From contig NZ_NPGA01000007.1 of assembly GCF_002259485.1 (NCBI RefSeq), positions 124,001 through 188,000 of the forward strand: a stretch of 64,000 nucleotides of DNA. Reading direction: 5' to 3'. Source of the DNA: Rhodococcus sp. 14-1411-2a (lineage in GTDB: Bacteria; Actinomycetota; Actinomycetes; Mycobacteriales; Mycobacteriaceae). The translations under genes were made by a program, and so were the position numbers. The notes beneath the pieces were generated by a model. It made no database searches, had not been told where the DNA came from, and worked only from the letters and a program-made list of their open reading frames with translations. Shown here in pieces: positions 46,560 to 55,880 of this stretch. How positions within the stretch are numbered: the stretch's first letter is position 1; the number at the start of each line of letters is the position of its first letter.

Positions 46560-47812
46560 ACCGATTCCTTTCGAGTCCGAAGTTCCCGTGCCGCCGTGTC
46601 GAGTGCGCTGGGCGGCTCGCCGGCACTGCATCGTCGAGACGCTGCCGACAGGTGGTCGGAGAACTCGCCACCGACCTCCGCTGCGAGATCGAGCAATTCG
46701 GTTGCGGCTGTGCGGAGCTCGCGATCTGCCAGCCCGACGCGGGCCGCGTCGAGCCACCGTCCCGCCGTACCGCCGCCGATCTCGGTGGCTCGGGCCACAA
46801 GTTCGGGTGTGGACAGCAGCGCCTCGAACGCCGCCGCCGGAACCACCCACTGCCCGTCCGGCTGCGCGTCGAGATAGCGAATCTCGAAGTGCCCGCAGGC
46901 GCGCACCTGAGGGAACAGGGTGGTCAGGTGATAGTCCAGATCGCTGTAGGTCGGCGGGCGTCCGACGATGCCGGGATCGTCCACCCACTGCGCGAACGTG
47001 GTGCCGGGCGGCGCTTCCCAGTTCTGCGTGACGCCCTGGATGCAGAGCAACGGAACGTCGAGCGCCCACCGTGCGTAGTCGGTGATCGGGTCGCCGGTGT
47101 TGGGCGCCGACGTTCTGCTCGAATCCGTTCTGCTGGAATCGAGTTCGAGCCAGGTCCGCATCCGCTGGGATGCCCAGCGTCCCGCGGGTGCACCGGAAAG
47201 TTCGGGAGATCGAGCGAACGCAGCCACGAAGGCAGGACCGATGACGTGGAGCATGTGCCAGCGCGCGGCGACCTCGGCACGATCACGACCCGCGTCGACG
47301 CTCACTTGAGCCGCTGCGGTGTTGCACATCATCAGCTTTCCGAAGGGGCCGATGGTGGTGAACCGATTCTCCATCGCGCAGTACCGCGGTAGCACGAGGA
47401 GACGTTCGGGTGCCCGAGCAGTATCGGCCGGAACGGACGCGATATCGATGCCGGCCTTACCGAGAATGTCCCGCAGCAACCGCGCATCGGCGTCGAGCAT
47501 CGGTGCGAGTTGGGAAACGGATAGATAAGGCGAACTGGACAATTCGACCTGACCGCCGGGTTCGACGGTGACGATGCTGCCGCCCGGCAACGACAGGGCG
47601 GGTGACTCGGGATCGATACTGCGCGGGGAGTGAACACCGAGCGCAGCGGCCAGAGCTGGGAGGGTCGGACGCGTTCCGTCGTCGAGGGCGGTGAGCCACT
47701 CGAGTTCGGCACCGATGAGAGCCGGTGGCCCCAGCTTGAAACACACCTTCGATACATATGCCTCTGCTGCTGGGCGCGAGCTCAGCCCGAGAGACTTCTC
47801 GTTGGACGACAC
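46556..47812 (-). CDS. egtA: Glutamate–cysteine ligase EgtA
   Basis: 418 residues. IGAELEWLT near the N-terminus is the ATP/Glu-binding start of GCS2-type ligases. GSIVTVEPGGQVELSSSP is the substrate loop, and MMCNTAAAQVSVDAGRD and PLLCIQGVTQNW follow. It makes gamma-glutamylcysteine, the sulfur donor of EgtB. The start faces egtE across a 147-base gap that should hold the promoters of both units. Confidence 0.94.
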   Translation of the reverse strand: MSSNEKSLGLSSRPAAEAYVSKVCFKLGPPALIGAELEWLTALDDGTRPTLPALAAALGVHSPRSIDPESPALSLPGGSIVTVEPGGQVELSSSPYLSVSQLAPMLDADARLLRDILGKAGIDIASVPADTARAPERLLVLPRYCAMENRFTTIGPFGKLMMCNTAAAQVSVDAGRDRAEVAARWHMLHVIGPAFVAAFARSPELSGAPAGRWASQRMRTWLELDSSRTDSSRTSAPNTGDPITDYARWALDVPLLCIQGVTQNWEAPPGTTFAQWVDDPGIVGRPPTYSDLDYHLTTLFPQVRACGHFEIRYLDAQPDGQWVVPAAAFEALLSTPELVARATEIGGGTAGRWLDAARVGLADRELRTAATELLDLAAEVGGEFSDHLSAASRRCSAGEPPSALDTAARELRTRKESV

Positions 47813-47959
47813 TCATTCCTTCTTTCCGCACTCAACACGTTCTCCGCTCGGAGTACGTACCCAGCCGCGGGGATCGAAAACGCCGCGATCCCTCGTCTGA
47901 TCGAGGCTACCGATTGTGGAACTCTGGTGCCCGAGAGTTCGCTACCGAAAGGACGACCG

Positions 47960-49129
47960 ATGCTCGATCACGACCGCATTCGACGCGACACCCCCGGTGC
48001 GTCGGGCCGGGTCTTTCTCGACAGCGCCGGATCGTCTCTACCTCCGACCGTCGTCCTCGATACCGCGATCGAACACCTGCGCCGGGAAGCGGAAATCGGT
48101 GGGTACCGGGCCGCGAACGAACGACTCGACGATCTCGCCGCGGTCAAGACCTCGATCGGAACCTTGATCGGAGCCCCGGCAGCGAGCATCGCACTGAGCG
48201 ATTCTGCGACCAGGGCCTGGACAGACTTCTTCTACTCGGTGCCGCTGTCCCCCGGTGATCGAATTTTGCTGGGCGAGGCCGAGTACGCCAGCAACGCGAT
48301 CTCCGCCCTCCACCGCGCCGATGTCACCGGCGCAACGGTGGAGATCGTCCCGAGTGACGAATCGGGACGCATCGACGTGCACGCACTCGAATCGATGCTC
48401 GACGACCGGGTGAAACTGGTCTCGGTGGTGCACGCCCCCACCAACGGCGGTCTGATCAATCCGGCCCGTGCTGTCGCCGATCTCGCGCACCGCCACGGCG
48501 CACTGGTCCTGCTCGACGCCTGCCAGTCCATCGGGCAGATGCGCATCGACGTCGAGGAATTGGGAGTCGATGCTCTCTCGGCCACCGGCCGCAAATGGCT
48601 GCGCGGCCCCCGAGGAACCGGCTTCCTCTACCTGCGACCGGGATTGGCGTCGACACTGCATCCGCCGGCCCTCGACCTGCACAGCGCTCAATGGGTCGAC
48701 CGACAGACGTACCGAATGGCCGACGATGCCACGCGATTCGAGTTCTGGGAATGCGACGTCGCGGCCAGGCTCGCGCTCGGGGCGGCCGTCGACTATCTCC
48801 TCGAGCTCGGCGTCGACCAGGTCGAGGAGGCCGTCGTCGAACGTGCCGAATACCTGCGGGCCGGGCTCCGGAAGATCCCCGGAGTGACCGTGCACGACCT
48901 CGGCGACCGCAAGAACGGCATCGTCTCGTTCACCGTGGACGGCGAAGATCCCGTGGCCGTGCGCGACCGTCTCGGGGAGCGCGGGGTGACCGTGACCGTC
49001 AGCCACCGCAGCTCGACCCGCCTGGACATGACCGGCCGGGGGCTCGACGCGGTCGTTCGTGCGTCTCCCCACTATTTCGTCACATTCGCCGAATTGGACA
49101 CGATGCTCACTGCGCTCGCAGGTGCGTGA
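47960..49129 (+). CDS. egtE: PLP-dependent C-S lyase EgtE
   Basis: 389 residues from the ATG at 47960, with GAAAGGACG upstream. Class V aminotransferase fold: RVFLDSAGSSLPP, GGYRAANERLDD, SVVHAPTNGGLINPA, VLLDACQSIGQMRIDV and the PLP Lys in SATGRKWLRGPRGTGFLY. It cleaves hercynylcysteine sulfoxide to ergothioneine. Here it is divergent from egtABCD, unlike the single mycobacterial operon. Its end overlaps the convergent DMT gene by 23 bases. Confidence 0.92.
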   Translation: MLDHDRIRRDTPGASGRVFLDSAGSSLPPTVVLDTAIEHLRREAEIGGYRAANERLDDLAAVKTSIGTLIGAPAASIALSDSATRAWTDFFYSVPLSPGDRILLGEAEYASNAISALHRADVTGATVEIVPSDESGRIDVHALESMLDDRVKLVSVVHAPTNGGLINPARAVADLAHRHGALVLLDACQSIGQMRIDVEELGVDALSATGRKWLRGPRGTGFLYLRPGLASTLHPPALDLHSAQWVDRQTYRMADDATRFEFWECDVAARLALGAAVDYLLELGVDQVEEAVVERAEYLRAGLRKIPGVTVHDLGDRKNGIVSFTVDGEDPVAVRDRLGERGVTVTVSHRSSTRLDMTGRGLDAVVRASPHYFVTFAELDTMLTALAGA

Positions 49130-49194
49130 CCGGTTTTTGGTCGTTCCGCAGGCTCCATTCCGGGCTCGTAGCAGGGGTTGACGTTCCGCTCACA
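49105..49194 (+). repeat. ~90-base repeat at the egtE/DMT junction
   Basis: Related to 50661–50751 in the same orientation. The first 21 bases match at 20 positions (GCTCACTGCGCTCGCAGGTGC), a 14-base stretch differs, and the last 56 match at about 48. It overlaps the ends of egtE and of the DMT transporter, whose C-terminal tail [15 protein letters not shown] is encoded by the repeat. Confidence 0.75.
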
Positions 49195-50039
49195 TAGGCG
49201 GCCACACCGACTGCGGAGATCACCAGCCCACCGAGTCCGAGCCAGGTGATCGCGTCGCCGAACATGAGCCAGGCCCACAGCATCGTCGTCGGCGGGGTCA
49301 GGTAGAGCAACACGCTGGCGCGGGTGGGCCCGTTGCGACGCACCACGAACAGGTACGCGCCGTACGCACCGAAGGTCGAGAGCACGACCGTCCACGCCAC
49401 GGCCGCCCAGAAGCCCGTCGTCATGGGCGGTGCGACATCACCGGCCAACGCGCTCCATGTCATGAAACCGGCTGCGCTGATAGAACATTGGATGGCCATC
49501 GCCAGCGCGATCGGCTCCTTCGGTGCCAGCACTCGTTGACCGATCGTGCCCATCGACAGAGCCAGCATCCCGGCCGCCGGTAGTAGGTAGACGGGCCAGG
49601 CGAGGTCGGCACCGGACATATCCCCCAGCACCACCAGCGAGACACCCGCGATGCCGACGACGAGCCCCAGACTCTGCCGCCCTCCGACTCGTTCGCCGAA
49701 GATCCGGCTCGATGCCGTCGCGACGACCAGCGGCTGAAGTGCGGCGATCAATGCGGCGACTCCCGGTGGCACACCCATACCGATCCCGGTGATCGTGGCA
49801 CCGAGGTAGAGGAACTGACAGAACAGGCCGAGGACCGCGTGGATTCGGATGGCATGCCAGGTGGGGGTCAGCCGCCGGTACCGGCACCAAGCGATCAACA
49901 GTGCCGCGGCCGCGACATAACGCCAGGCCAGCAGAGTGTGGGCAGGAGCCTCGGCAGTTCCGAGTTCGGCTCCGATGAATCCCGAACTCCACAGCACCAC
50001 CAGGGCCGTACCTGCGACGGCGTCGACATTCGCTTTCAT
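49107..50039 (-). CDS. EamA/DMT-family transporter
   Basis: 310 residues with ten predicted membrane helices in two EamA repeats: VLWSSGFIGAELGTAEAPAHTLLAWRYVAAAALL at the N-terminus, FCQFLYLGATITGIGMGVPPGVAALIAALQPLVVA and, late, LYLTPPTTMLWAWLMFGDAITWLGLGGLVISAVGVAAYV. The substrate is unknown; this family exports amino acids or metabolites. The last 20 residues lie within the repeat shared with 50661–50751 and look added. It is divergent from a TetR gene that probably represses it. Confidence 0.88.
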   Translation of the reverse strand: MKANVDAVAGTALVVLWSSGFIGAELGTAEAPAHTLLAWRYVAAAALLIAWCRYRRLTPTWHAIRIHAVLGLFCQFLYLGATITGIGMGVPPGVAALIAALQPLVVATASSRIFGERVGGRQSLGLVVGIAGVSLVVLGDMSGADLAWPVYLLPAAGMLALSMGTIGQRVLAPKEPIALAMAIQCSISAAGFMTWSALAGDVAPPMTTGFWAAVAWTVVLSTFGAYGAYLFVVRRNGPTRASVLLYLTPPTTMLWAWLMFGDAITWLGLGGLVISAVGVAAYVSGTSTPATSPEWSLRNDQKPVTHLRAQ

Positions 50040-50053
50040 GCTGCGATATAAAC

Positions 50054-50067
50054 ATACAGGTCTGTAT
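50054..50067. promoter_or_regulatory. TetR operator between the DMT and TetR genes
   Basis: ATACAGGTCTGTAT is a perfect 6+6 palindrome with a 2-base centre. It sits in the 73-base divergent gap and touches TATACT (50065–50070), a good -10 box for the tetR gene. Binding here would repress both directions. Confidence 0.6.
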
Positions 50068-50112
50068 ACTTGCAGTGCACCTGCTTCTCACCAGCGCTTT
50101 CGGAAGGCAACC

Positions 50113-50691
50113 ATGCTCGACAAGCCACTCACCCCCGCCGGAGAACGCATCCTGACCGTCGCCAGCGAGCTGTTCTACGCCCGCGGCATCCGAGCCGTCG
50201 GAGTCGACCTGATCGCGGAGGAGGCCGGCACCACGAAGAAGACCCTGTACGACCGATTCGGCTCCAAGGACGGCCTGGTGCAGCGATACCTCACCCGTCG
50301 ATACGCTCTGTGGTGCGATCACGTGACGGAATTCGTCGATGCCCTCGAACCCGGCGACGCCCGCATCCTCGGGGTGTACGACGCCCTCGACGTCTGGATG
50401 CGCGACAACCATCGCGGCTGCGGATTCGTCAACGCCTTCGCCGAGTTCGGCGGCACCGACAGCCCGGTGCTCGCGATCATCGAGTCCGAGAAAGCCTGGA
50501 CCAGATCGTTGTTCGCGCGACTGGCCACCGAAGCCGGATACCCCGATGCCGAACAGCTGGGAACCCGACTGTCGGTGCTGCACGAGGGTGCGGTGGTCAT
50601 GGGGACGGCGGGAGCTCGCGATGACGCCATCGTGGTGGCGCGGGGCATCGCGTCGGATCTGCTCGCTGCGCTCGCAGGTGCACGGCAGTAA
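50113..50691 (+). CDS. TetR-family regulator of the DMT transporter
   Basis: 192 residues from the ATG at 50113, with GGAAGG upstream; the longer frame enters the divergent gap. HTH region: [55 protein letters not shown]. The C-terminal part has the [12 protein letters not shown] and HEGAVVMGT elements common to TetR proteins that guard divergent exporters. The final codons ([10 protein letters not shown]) lie in the repeat and parallel the end of egtE (MLTALAGA). Confidence 0.88.
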   Translation: MLDKPLTPAGERILTVASELFYARGIRAVGVDLIAEEAGTTKKTLYDRFGSKDGLVQRYLTRRYALWCDHVTEFVDALEPGDARILGVYDALDVWMRDNHRGCGFVNAFAEFGGTDSPVLAIIESEKAWTRSLFARLATEAGYPDAEQLGTRLSVLHEGAVVMGTAGARDDAIVVARGIASDLLAALAGARQ

Positions 50692-50751
50692 CTGCGGTCG
50701 TTACGCCGGCTCCACTCCGGGCTCGTAGCAGGGGTCGAGCTTCCACGCACA
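50661..50751 (+). repeat. ~90-base repeat at the end of tetR
   Basis: Second long copy of the repeat at 49105–49194; a short third copy lies at 37480–37504. The remaining DNA up to rplY (50752–50933) holds no gene and includes the rplY leader. Confidence 0.75.
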
Positions 50752-50933
50752 AGACGTGGTCGTGTATTGTTTCCCAGGTTGTCTCGGCGAGGGTAGATCC
50801 GAATCGTTCCGGATCCACCGTTATCGACGCGGCTCGGCCCCGTTGGCCGCGCTCGTTCGTGTCCGCCCCGACGAGCTTGACCGCCCGACGAAGTACGCCG
50901 CACGAACCACAGTTATCAGGAGCATGTAGCACC

Positions 50934-51611
50934 ATGGCATCGAAGGTAAACAATCTCACTGCGCAGGTCCGCACCGAATTCGGCAAGGGCGCAGCTCGCC
51001 GCGCACGTCGCGACGGCCTCGTTCCCGCCGTTCTGTACGGACACGCCACCGACCCCCAGCACCTCGCGCTGGACGCTCGCGCGTTCGCAGCTGTGCTGCG
51101 TAACGACGGCACCAACGCCGTGCTCACCCTCGACATCGACGGCAAGTCGCAGCTGGCGCTGACCAAGTCGATCGTCGTGCACCCGATCCGTCGCAGCATC
51201 GAGCACGCCGACCTCCTCGTCCTCAAGAAGGGCGAGCGCGTCACCGTCGAGGTCAACATCATCGTCGAAGGCGATGCCGCGCCCGGCACCCTGGTGGTCA
51301 CCGACTCCACCTACATCGAGATCGAGGCCGACGCCCTGGAGATCCCGGAGAACTTCGTCATCTCCGTCGAGGACAACCCGATCGATACGCAGTACTACGC
51401 AAAGGACGTCGAGCTGCCCGAGGGCGTCACCCTGACGTCCGACCCCGAGCAGCTGCTCGTCAACGTCACCGAGGCACCGTCCGAGGAAGAGCTCGAAGCC
51501 GACGGCGAAGGCACCGAGCCGATCTCCGAGGAGGGCGAGGCCGAAACTCAGGAAGAGGCCGAGAGCCACGAGGATTCGAACGACGAGGAGAGCAAGGACA
51601 GCGACAGCTGA
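50934..51611 (+). CDS. rplY: 50S ribosomal protein bL25 (CTC form)
   Basis: 225 residues from the ATG at 50934. The N-terminal bL25 part ([32 protein letters not shown]) binds 5S rRNA. The TL5/CTC beta domain follows ([19 protein letters not shown]…[16 protein letters not shown]). The C-terminal 45 residues are almost entirely acidic ([24 protein letters not shown]…), as in related species. It lies 81 bases before pth, as in mycobacteria. Confidence 0.95.
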   Translation: MASKVNNLTAQVRTEFGKGAARRARRDGLVPAVLYGHATDPQHLALDARAFAAVLRNDGTNAVLTLDIDGKSQLALTKSIVVHPIRRSIEHADLLVLKKGERVTVEVNIIVEGDAAPGTLVVTDSTYIEIEADALEIPENFVISVEDNPIDTQYYAKDVELPEGVTLTSDPEQLLVNVTEAPSEEELEADGEGTEPISEEGEAETQEEAESHEDSNDEESKDSDS

Positions 51612-51692
51612 TCTCGCTGCACCGACCGCGTACGACGCGCTGCTCCCACACCGGGAACAGCGCGTCGTTCGCTTCGAAGGCGTGATGCGACA

Positions 51693-52304
51693 ATGACGAG
51701 CGTGAGTGTTGACCCCGTGAGTGCCGAAAGTACAGCGCCTGCCCTGATCGTCGGCCTCGGCAATCCCGGCCCGCAGTACGAAAAGACCCGCCACAACGTC
51801 GGTTTCATGGTCGCCGACGCCCTTGCCGGACGCATCGGCGGGGCGTTCTCCTCGCACAAGAAGTCCAACTCCGACGTCGTCCAGGCCCGTCTCGGCGCTC
51901 GCTCGCTGATCATCGCCAAGCCGCGGACGTTCATGAATCTCTCGGGCCAGCCGGTGGCTGCGTTGGCGCGATTCTTCTCGATCGAGCCGGCGAACATCGT
52001 GGTGGTGCACGACGAGCTGGACATCGACTTCGGTGCTCTGCGACTCAAACTCGGCGGCGGCGAAGGCGGCCACAACGGACTCCGCTCGATCTCCCAGCAC
52101 CTGAGCACCAAGGACTACCTACGGGTTCGCGTCGGCGTCGGGAGGCCACCGGGCCGAATGGATCCGGCGTCGTTCGTGCTCAAGCCGTTCTCGGCGGCCG
52201 AGCGCAAGGATCTCGGCGTCGTCGTCGAGGAAGCCGCGGACGCCGCGGAACTGCTGCTCTCTGCCGGACTGGAAGCGGCGCAGAATCGGGTGCACCCGCG
52301 CTGA
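51693..52304 (+). CDS. pth: Peptidyl-tRNA hydrolase
   Basis: 203 residues. The signature [25 protein letters not shown] includes the catalytic His. [24 protein letters not shown] with the Asp of the dyad, and [17 protein letters not shown] follow. It releases peptides from stalled peptidyl-tRNA. It ends just before a nested inverted repeat and converges with the acyl-AMP ligase gene. Confidence 0.96.
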   Translation: MTSVSVDPVSAESTAPALIVGLGNPGPQYEKTRHNVGFMVADALAGRIGGAFSSHKKSNSDVVQARLGARSLIIAKPRTFMNLSGQPVAALARFFSIEPANIVVVHDELDIDFGALRLKLGGGEGGHNGLRSISQHLSTKDYLRVRVGVGRPPGRMDPASFVLKPFSAAERKDLGVVVEEAADAAELLLSAGLEAAQNRVHPR

Positions 52305-52305
52305 A

Positions 52306-52383
52306 CCTCACACCCCTGTTGTGAGGCGCGCGCCTGTTCTCGCGTCCGAACGCAGGCGCGCACCCCGCAGAAAGGGTGTGAGG
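52306..52383. terminator. Nested inverted repeat between convergent genes
   Basis: The outer arms CCTCACACCC (52306) and GGGTGTGAGG (52374) pair perfectly, and inner arms GCGCGCCTG (52328) and CAGGCGCGC (52353) pair perfectly. The element starts two bases after pth and ends 15 bases before the end of the convergent gene, so a two-way terminator is likely. Confidence 0.6.
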
Positions 52384-52398
52384 TCCCCGCCGTTCGCG

Positions 52399-54033
52399 TC
52401 AGTTCAGTAGCGACGCCGAATTCGCCCGTCGCAGTTTGCCGCTCGACGTCTTCGGAATGCTGCCCGGCCCCAACACCGCAACGGTTCGCGGTCGCACACC
52501 CACCTCCGAGTGCACCGCGTGGATCACTTCACGTTCGATGCGTTTGACCTCGTCCGGCTTGTCGATGTCGTTGGTTTCCACTGCCACAGCGAAGCTTTCG
52601 CGCTTCTCACCGGCATCGAGCCGGATGGCGACGGCATTGCCCGGCCGCACACCGGCAACAGTGCCCGCAGCCCGTTCGATATCGGTGGGATAGATGTTGC
52701 GACCACCCATGATGATGACGTCCTTGATACGTCCGCAGACGACCACCAGTTCGTCCTCGGTGATGTAGCCGACGTCGCCGGTATCGAGCCAGCCGTCCGC
52801 GTCGAGCGTCGACACCGGTCCTTCGACGGTGATGTAGCCGGGGGTGACGGCCTTGCCCCGCACCTCGATGATGCCCACGCCGCGGGCGGTGAGCACCTGT
52901 CCCTCCTTGTCGACGACGCGCCCCTCCAATCCGGGAACGAACTTGCCGAGCGTCGCGAGGGAACGGGTGTTGCCGCGGGTCGACGGGACGGCGCGACCGA
53001 GGGTCTCGAGCAGGTCCGCGTCGACCACATCGATCACCTGCCCCTGATCGGGATCCGGAATCGACACTGCGAGAGTCGTTTCCGCCATTCCGTAGACCGG
53101 GGCCAGAGCCAGCGGGTTGAGCTTGTACGGGGCCCCGGCCTCGGCGAGCGCGGTCATGGTGTCCGGGTCGACCGGCTCGGCTCCGTTCCAGGCATAGCGC
53201 AGAGTGGACAGGTCGAGATCCAGATCGTCCTCGGCCTGACGCAGCCGCCGCGCCAGCAGCGAGTACGCGAAGTTCGGTGCTGCGGTGACGGTTCCGCGGT
53301 ACTTGTGAATCAGCTTGGCCCACAACAGCGGCGAGCGCAGGAAGTCCAGTGGAGTGATGCTGACGACCTCGGCACCGACCTGCATCGGCACCGACAGGAA
53401 GCCCACCATCCCCATGTCGTGGAACAGCGGCAGCCAGCTGACCATCACGTCGGAATCGACATCGAATTCGATGCGGTCGATCATGGCGTAAGCATTGACG
53501 TAGAAGTTCTCGTGTGTGATCCGCACGGCCTTCGGCGAACCGGTCGAGCCGGACGTCAGTTGCTGCAGCGCGATGTCGGACTCGGCCGTCGGCACCGGAT
53601 CGATATCGCGACCGGTCTTCATGTCCTCGATCTTCAGCACGGTGATTCCGCGCTCCTCGAGCACGGGTGCGGCGATGTCGAACGGTGCCCCGAGAATCAC
53701 GGCCTTGGCCTCGATCATCCGCACAACGGTCTCGGTGTCCTCGCCCCAGACGGCGAGGTCGGTCCGCGGAGTGGGCTGGTGCAGCATCGTCACCGATCCC
53801 CCGCGCATCCACGTCGCCTGGCACGCAGGCGCTATGTCCACCGGCTGACCGGCCAGAATCCCGATCGCGTCCCCGTGTTCGACGCCTGCGTCGGCCAGAG
53901 CCCCGGCCATTCGCCGCGCCTGCTCGTGGATCTCACCCCAGGACTGCCGAAGCGCCTCGTCGGGCTCGCCGGTCACCAGACCGTGCTTGCTGGTGCTCGC
54001 GGTCTCGAACATCTCTTCGGTGAACTTGCTCAA
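52399..54033 (-). CDS. Fatty-acyl-AMP/CoA ligase (Pks16-like)
   Basis: 544 residues of adenylate-forming enzyme. Core motifs are [21 protein letters not shown] (A3), [13 protein letters not shown] (typical of fatty-acyl-AMP ligases), [26 protein letters not shown] and the late lysine region [12 protein letters not shown]. It activates a fatty or related acid with ATP. Its place beside pth matches Rv1013 (pks16) in M. tuberculosis, which despite its name has no polyketide modules. No acyl carrier protein or PKS is near. The acid is unknown. Confidence 0.88.
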   Translation of the reverse strand: MSKFTEEMFETASTSKHGLVTGEPDEALRQSWGEIHEQARRMAGALADAGVEHGDAIGILAGQPVDIAPACQATWMRGGSVTMLHQPTPRTDLAVWGEDTETVVRMIEAKAVILGAPFDIAAPVLEERGITVLKIEDMKTGRDIDPVPTAESDIALQQLTSGSTGSPKAVRITHENFYVNAYAMIDRIEFDVDSDVMVSWLPLFHDMGMVGFLSVPMQVGAEVVSITPLDFLRSPLLWAKLIHKYRGTVTAAPNFAYSLLARRLRQAEDDLDLDLSTLRYAWNGAEPVDPDTMTALAEAGAPYKLNPLALAPVYGMAETTLAVSIPDPDQGQVIDVVDADLLETLGRAVPSTRGNTRSLATLGKFVPGLEGRVVDKEGQVLTARGVGIIEVRGKAVTPGYITVEGPVSTLDADGWLDTGDVGYITEDELVVVCGRIKDVIIMGGRNIYPTDIERAAGTVAGVRPGNAVAIRLDAGEKRESFAVAVETNDIDKPDEVKRIEREVIHAVHSEVGVRPRTVAVLGPGSIPKTSSGKLRRANSASLLN

Positions 54034-54179
54034 CGCACGTCTCCTCGTGAGGGATCTCCCGGCCTACCGTTCACAGTAGGCACTCCCGCCCCGACCGAGG
54101 GGAACAACGGGCCGCGTATCCTTTGATTTTGCCCCGGCCACTCTTTCGGTGCCGCCCTTGCTACGAGAATGAGGTCTTC

Positions 54180-55874
54180 GTGAGTACCCCGTCCAGCACC
54201 CCCGACGTCGACGCAACGCTCGAAGGGTCCGGACCGGCTGCGCTCGACGAGTCCGGGACCACCCGAGGCCAGGCCAAAGAGCTCGAGACCGAGGTCGCGA
54301 GGCGTCGAACATTCGCGGTGATCTCGCACCCCGACGCCGGTAAGTCGACGCTCACCGAGGCCCTCGCCCTGCACGCACGTGTCATCTCCGAGGCCGGTGC
54401 CATCCACGGCAAGGCCGGCCGCCGCTCCACCGTCTCCGACTGGATGGAGATGGAGAAGGCCCGCGGTATCTCGGTGAGTTCGACTGCGCTGCAGTTCAAT
54501 TACCAGACCTCCCCCGACGCCGAGATCACCAACGTCATCAACCTCGTCGACACGCCCGGCCACGCCGACTTCTCCGAGGACACCTACCGCGTGCTGACCG
54601 CCGTCGACGCGGCCGTGATGCTGATCGACGCCGCCAAGGGACTCGAACCGCAGACGCTCAAGCTTTTCCAGGTGTGCCGGCAGTTCGGCATCCCGGTCAT
54701 CACCGTCATCAACAAGTGGGACCGCCCGGGCCAGTCGCCGCTCGAGCTGCTCGACGAGATCGAGTCGCGAATCGGCCTGACACCGACGCCTCTCTACTGG
54801 CCCGTCGGGATCGCCGGTGATTTCCGCGGCCTGCTCGACGTGCAGGACGGCAGCTACATCCGCTTCACCCGCACCGCCGGTGGCGCGACCATCGCTCCCG
54901 AGGAATTCATGACGGCCGAGGCCGCCGCCGAACGTGAGGGTGTCGACTGGGACACCGCCGTCGAGGAGAGCGATCTGCTGATCTCGAGCGGTCAACAGCA
55001 CGATCAGGAGATGTTCCTGGCCGGCCAGACGTCGCCGGTGATCTTCGGCTCCGCGATGCTCAACTTCGGCGTTCGGCAGATTCTCGACACCCTCGTGGCC
55101 CTCGCGCCGTCACCCGGCCCGCGTGACGACGTCTCCGGCGGCGTACGCGAGGTCACCGACCCGTTCAGCGCCGTCGTGTTCAAGGTGCAGGCGGGCATGG
55201 ACACCGCGCACCGCGACCGACTGGCATTCATGCGCGTGGTCTCCGGAGTGTTCGAGCGCGGCATGGTCGTCACCCACTCGCAAACCAAGAAGCCGTTCAC
55301 CACCAAGTACGCGTTGACGGTGTTCGGTCGCGATCGTACGACCGTCGAGAACGCCTACCCGGGAGACATCGTCGGCCTCGTCAACGCGACCGCGCTCGCC
55401 CCGGGGCACACGCTCTACACCGACAAGAAGGTCGAGTTCCCGCCCATTCCGTCGTTCGCACCCGAGCACTTCTCGGCACTGCGCGTCGACAGCGCCGACA
55501 AATACAAGAAGTTCCGCCGCGCCGTCGAGCAACTCGATTCCGAGGGCGTCGTTCAGGTGCTGCGCAACGACATTCGCGGCGACGCGTCCCCCGTGCTCGC
55601 CGCCGTCGGACCCATGCAGTTCGAGGTGGTCACCGCACGCATGAAGACCGAGTTCGGCGTCGACGCTCGAATGGAACCGCTCGGATACTCCCTTGCTCGA
55701 CGCACCGATGCAGCCTCGGCCGTCGAACTGGGTCGCCAACGCGGTGTCGAGGTCTTCACTCGCACCGACGGCGCGCTGTTGGCACTGGTGAGCGACAAGT
55801 GGCGTCTGCAGTACATCCAGAAGGAGATGCCCGAGCTCACCCTCGAACCACTCGTCGCCGCGGGTGATCAGTAG
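54180..55874 (+). CDS. prfC: Peptide chain release factor 3
   Basis: 564 residues from the GTG at 54180; the longer frame has no family match. A 40-residue Ser/Thr-rich head precedes the GTPase: SHPDAGKSTLTE (P-loop), DWMEMEKARGISVSS (switch 1), VDTPGHADFSEDTYR (G3) and TVINKWD (G4). Then come domains typical of RF3 (VFKVQAGMDTAHRDRLAFMRVVSG, IQKEMPE). It recycles RF1/RF2 after termination. It lies divergent from the acyl ligase and 6 bases before pnuC. Confidence 0.94.
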   Translation: MSTPSSTPDVDATLEGSGPAALDESGTTRGQAKELETEVARRRTFAVISHPDAGKSTLTEALALHARVISEAGAIHGKAGRRSTVSDWMEMEKARGISVSSTALQFNYQTSPDAEITNVINLVDTPGHADFSEDTYRVLTAVDAAVMLIDAAKGLEPQTLKLFQVCRQFGIPVITVINKWDRPGQSPLELLDEIESRIGLTPTPLYWPVGIAGDFRGLLDVQDGSYIRFTRTAGGATIAPEEFMTAEAAAEREGVDWDTAVEESDLLISSGQQHDQEMFLAGQTSPVIFGSAMLNFGVRQILDTLVALAPSPGPRDDVSGGVREVTDPFSAVVFKVQAGMDTAHRDRLAFMRVVSGVFERGMVVTHSQTKKPFTTKYALTVFGRDRTTVENAYPGDIVGLVNATALAPGHTLYTDKKVEFPPIPSFAPEHFSALRVDSADKYKKFRRAVEQLDSEGVVQVLRNDIRGDASPVLAAVGPMQFEVVTARMKTEFGVDARMEPLGYSLARRTDAASAVELGRQRGVEVFTRTDGALLALVSDKWRLQYIQKEMPELTLEPLVAAGDQ

Positions 55875-55880
55875 CAACCC

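Noticed and set aside
52510-54126. 538-codon plus-strand frame over the acyl-AMP ligase
   Set aside because: Antisense shadow; the ligase motifs on the minus strand are complete.
55875-55880. Riboswitch or NAD-responsive site before pnuC
   Set aside because: Only six bases separate prfC and pnuC, so there is no room for a leader.
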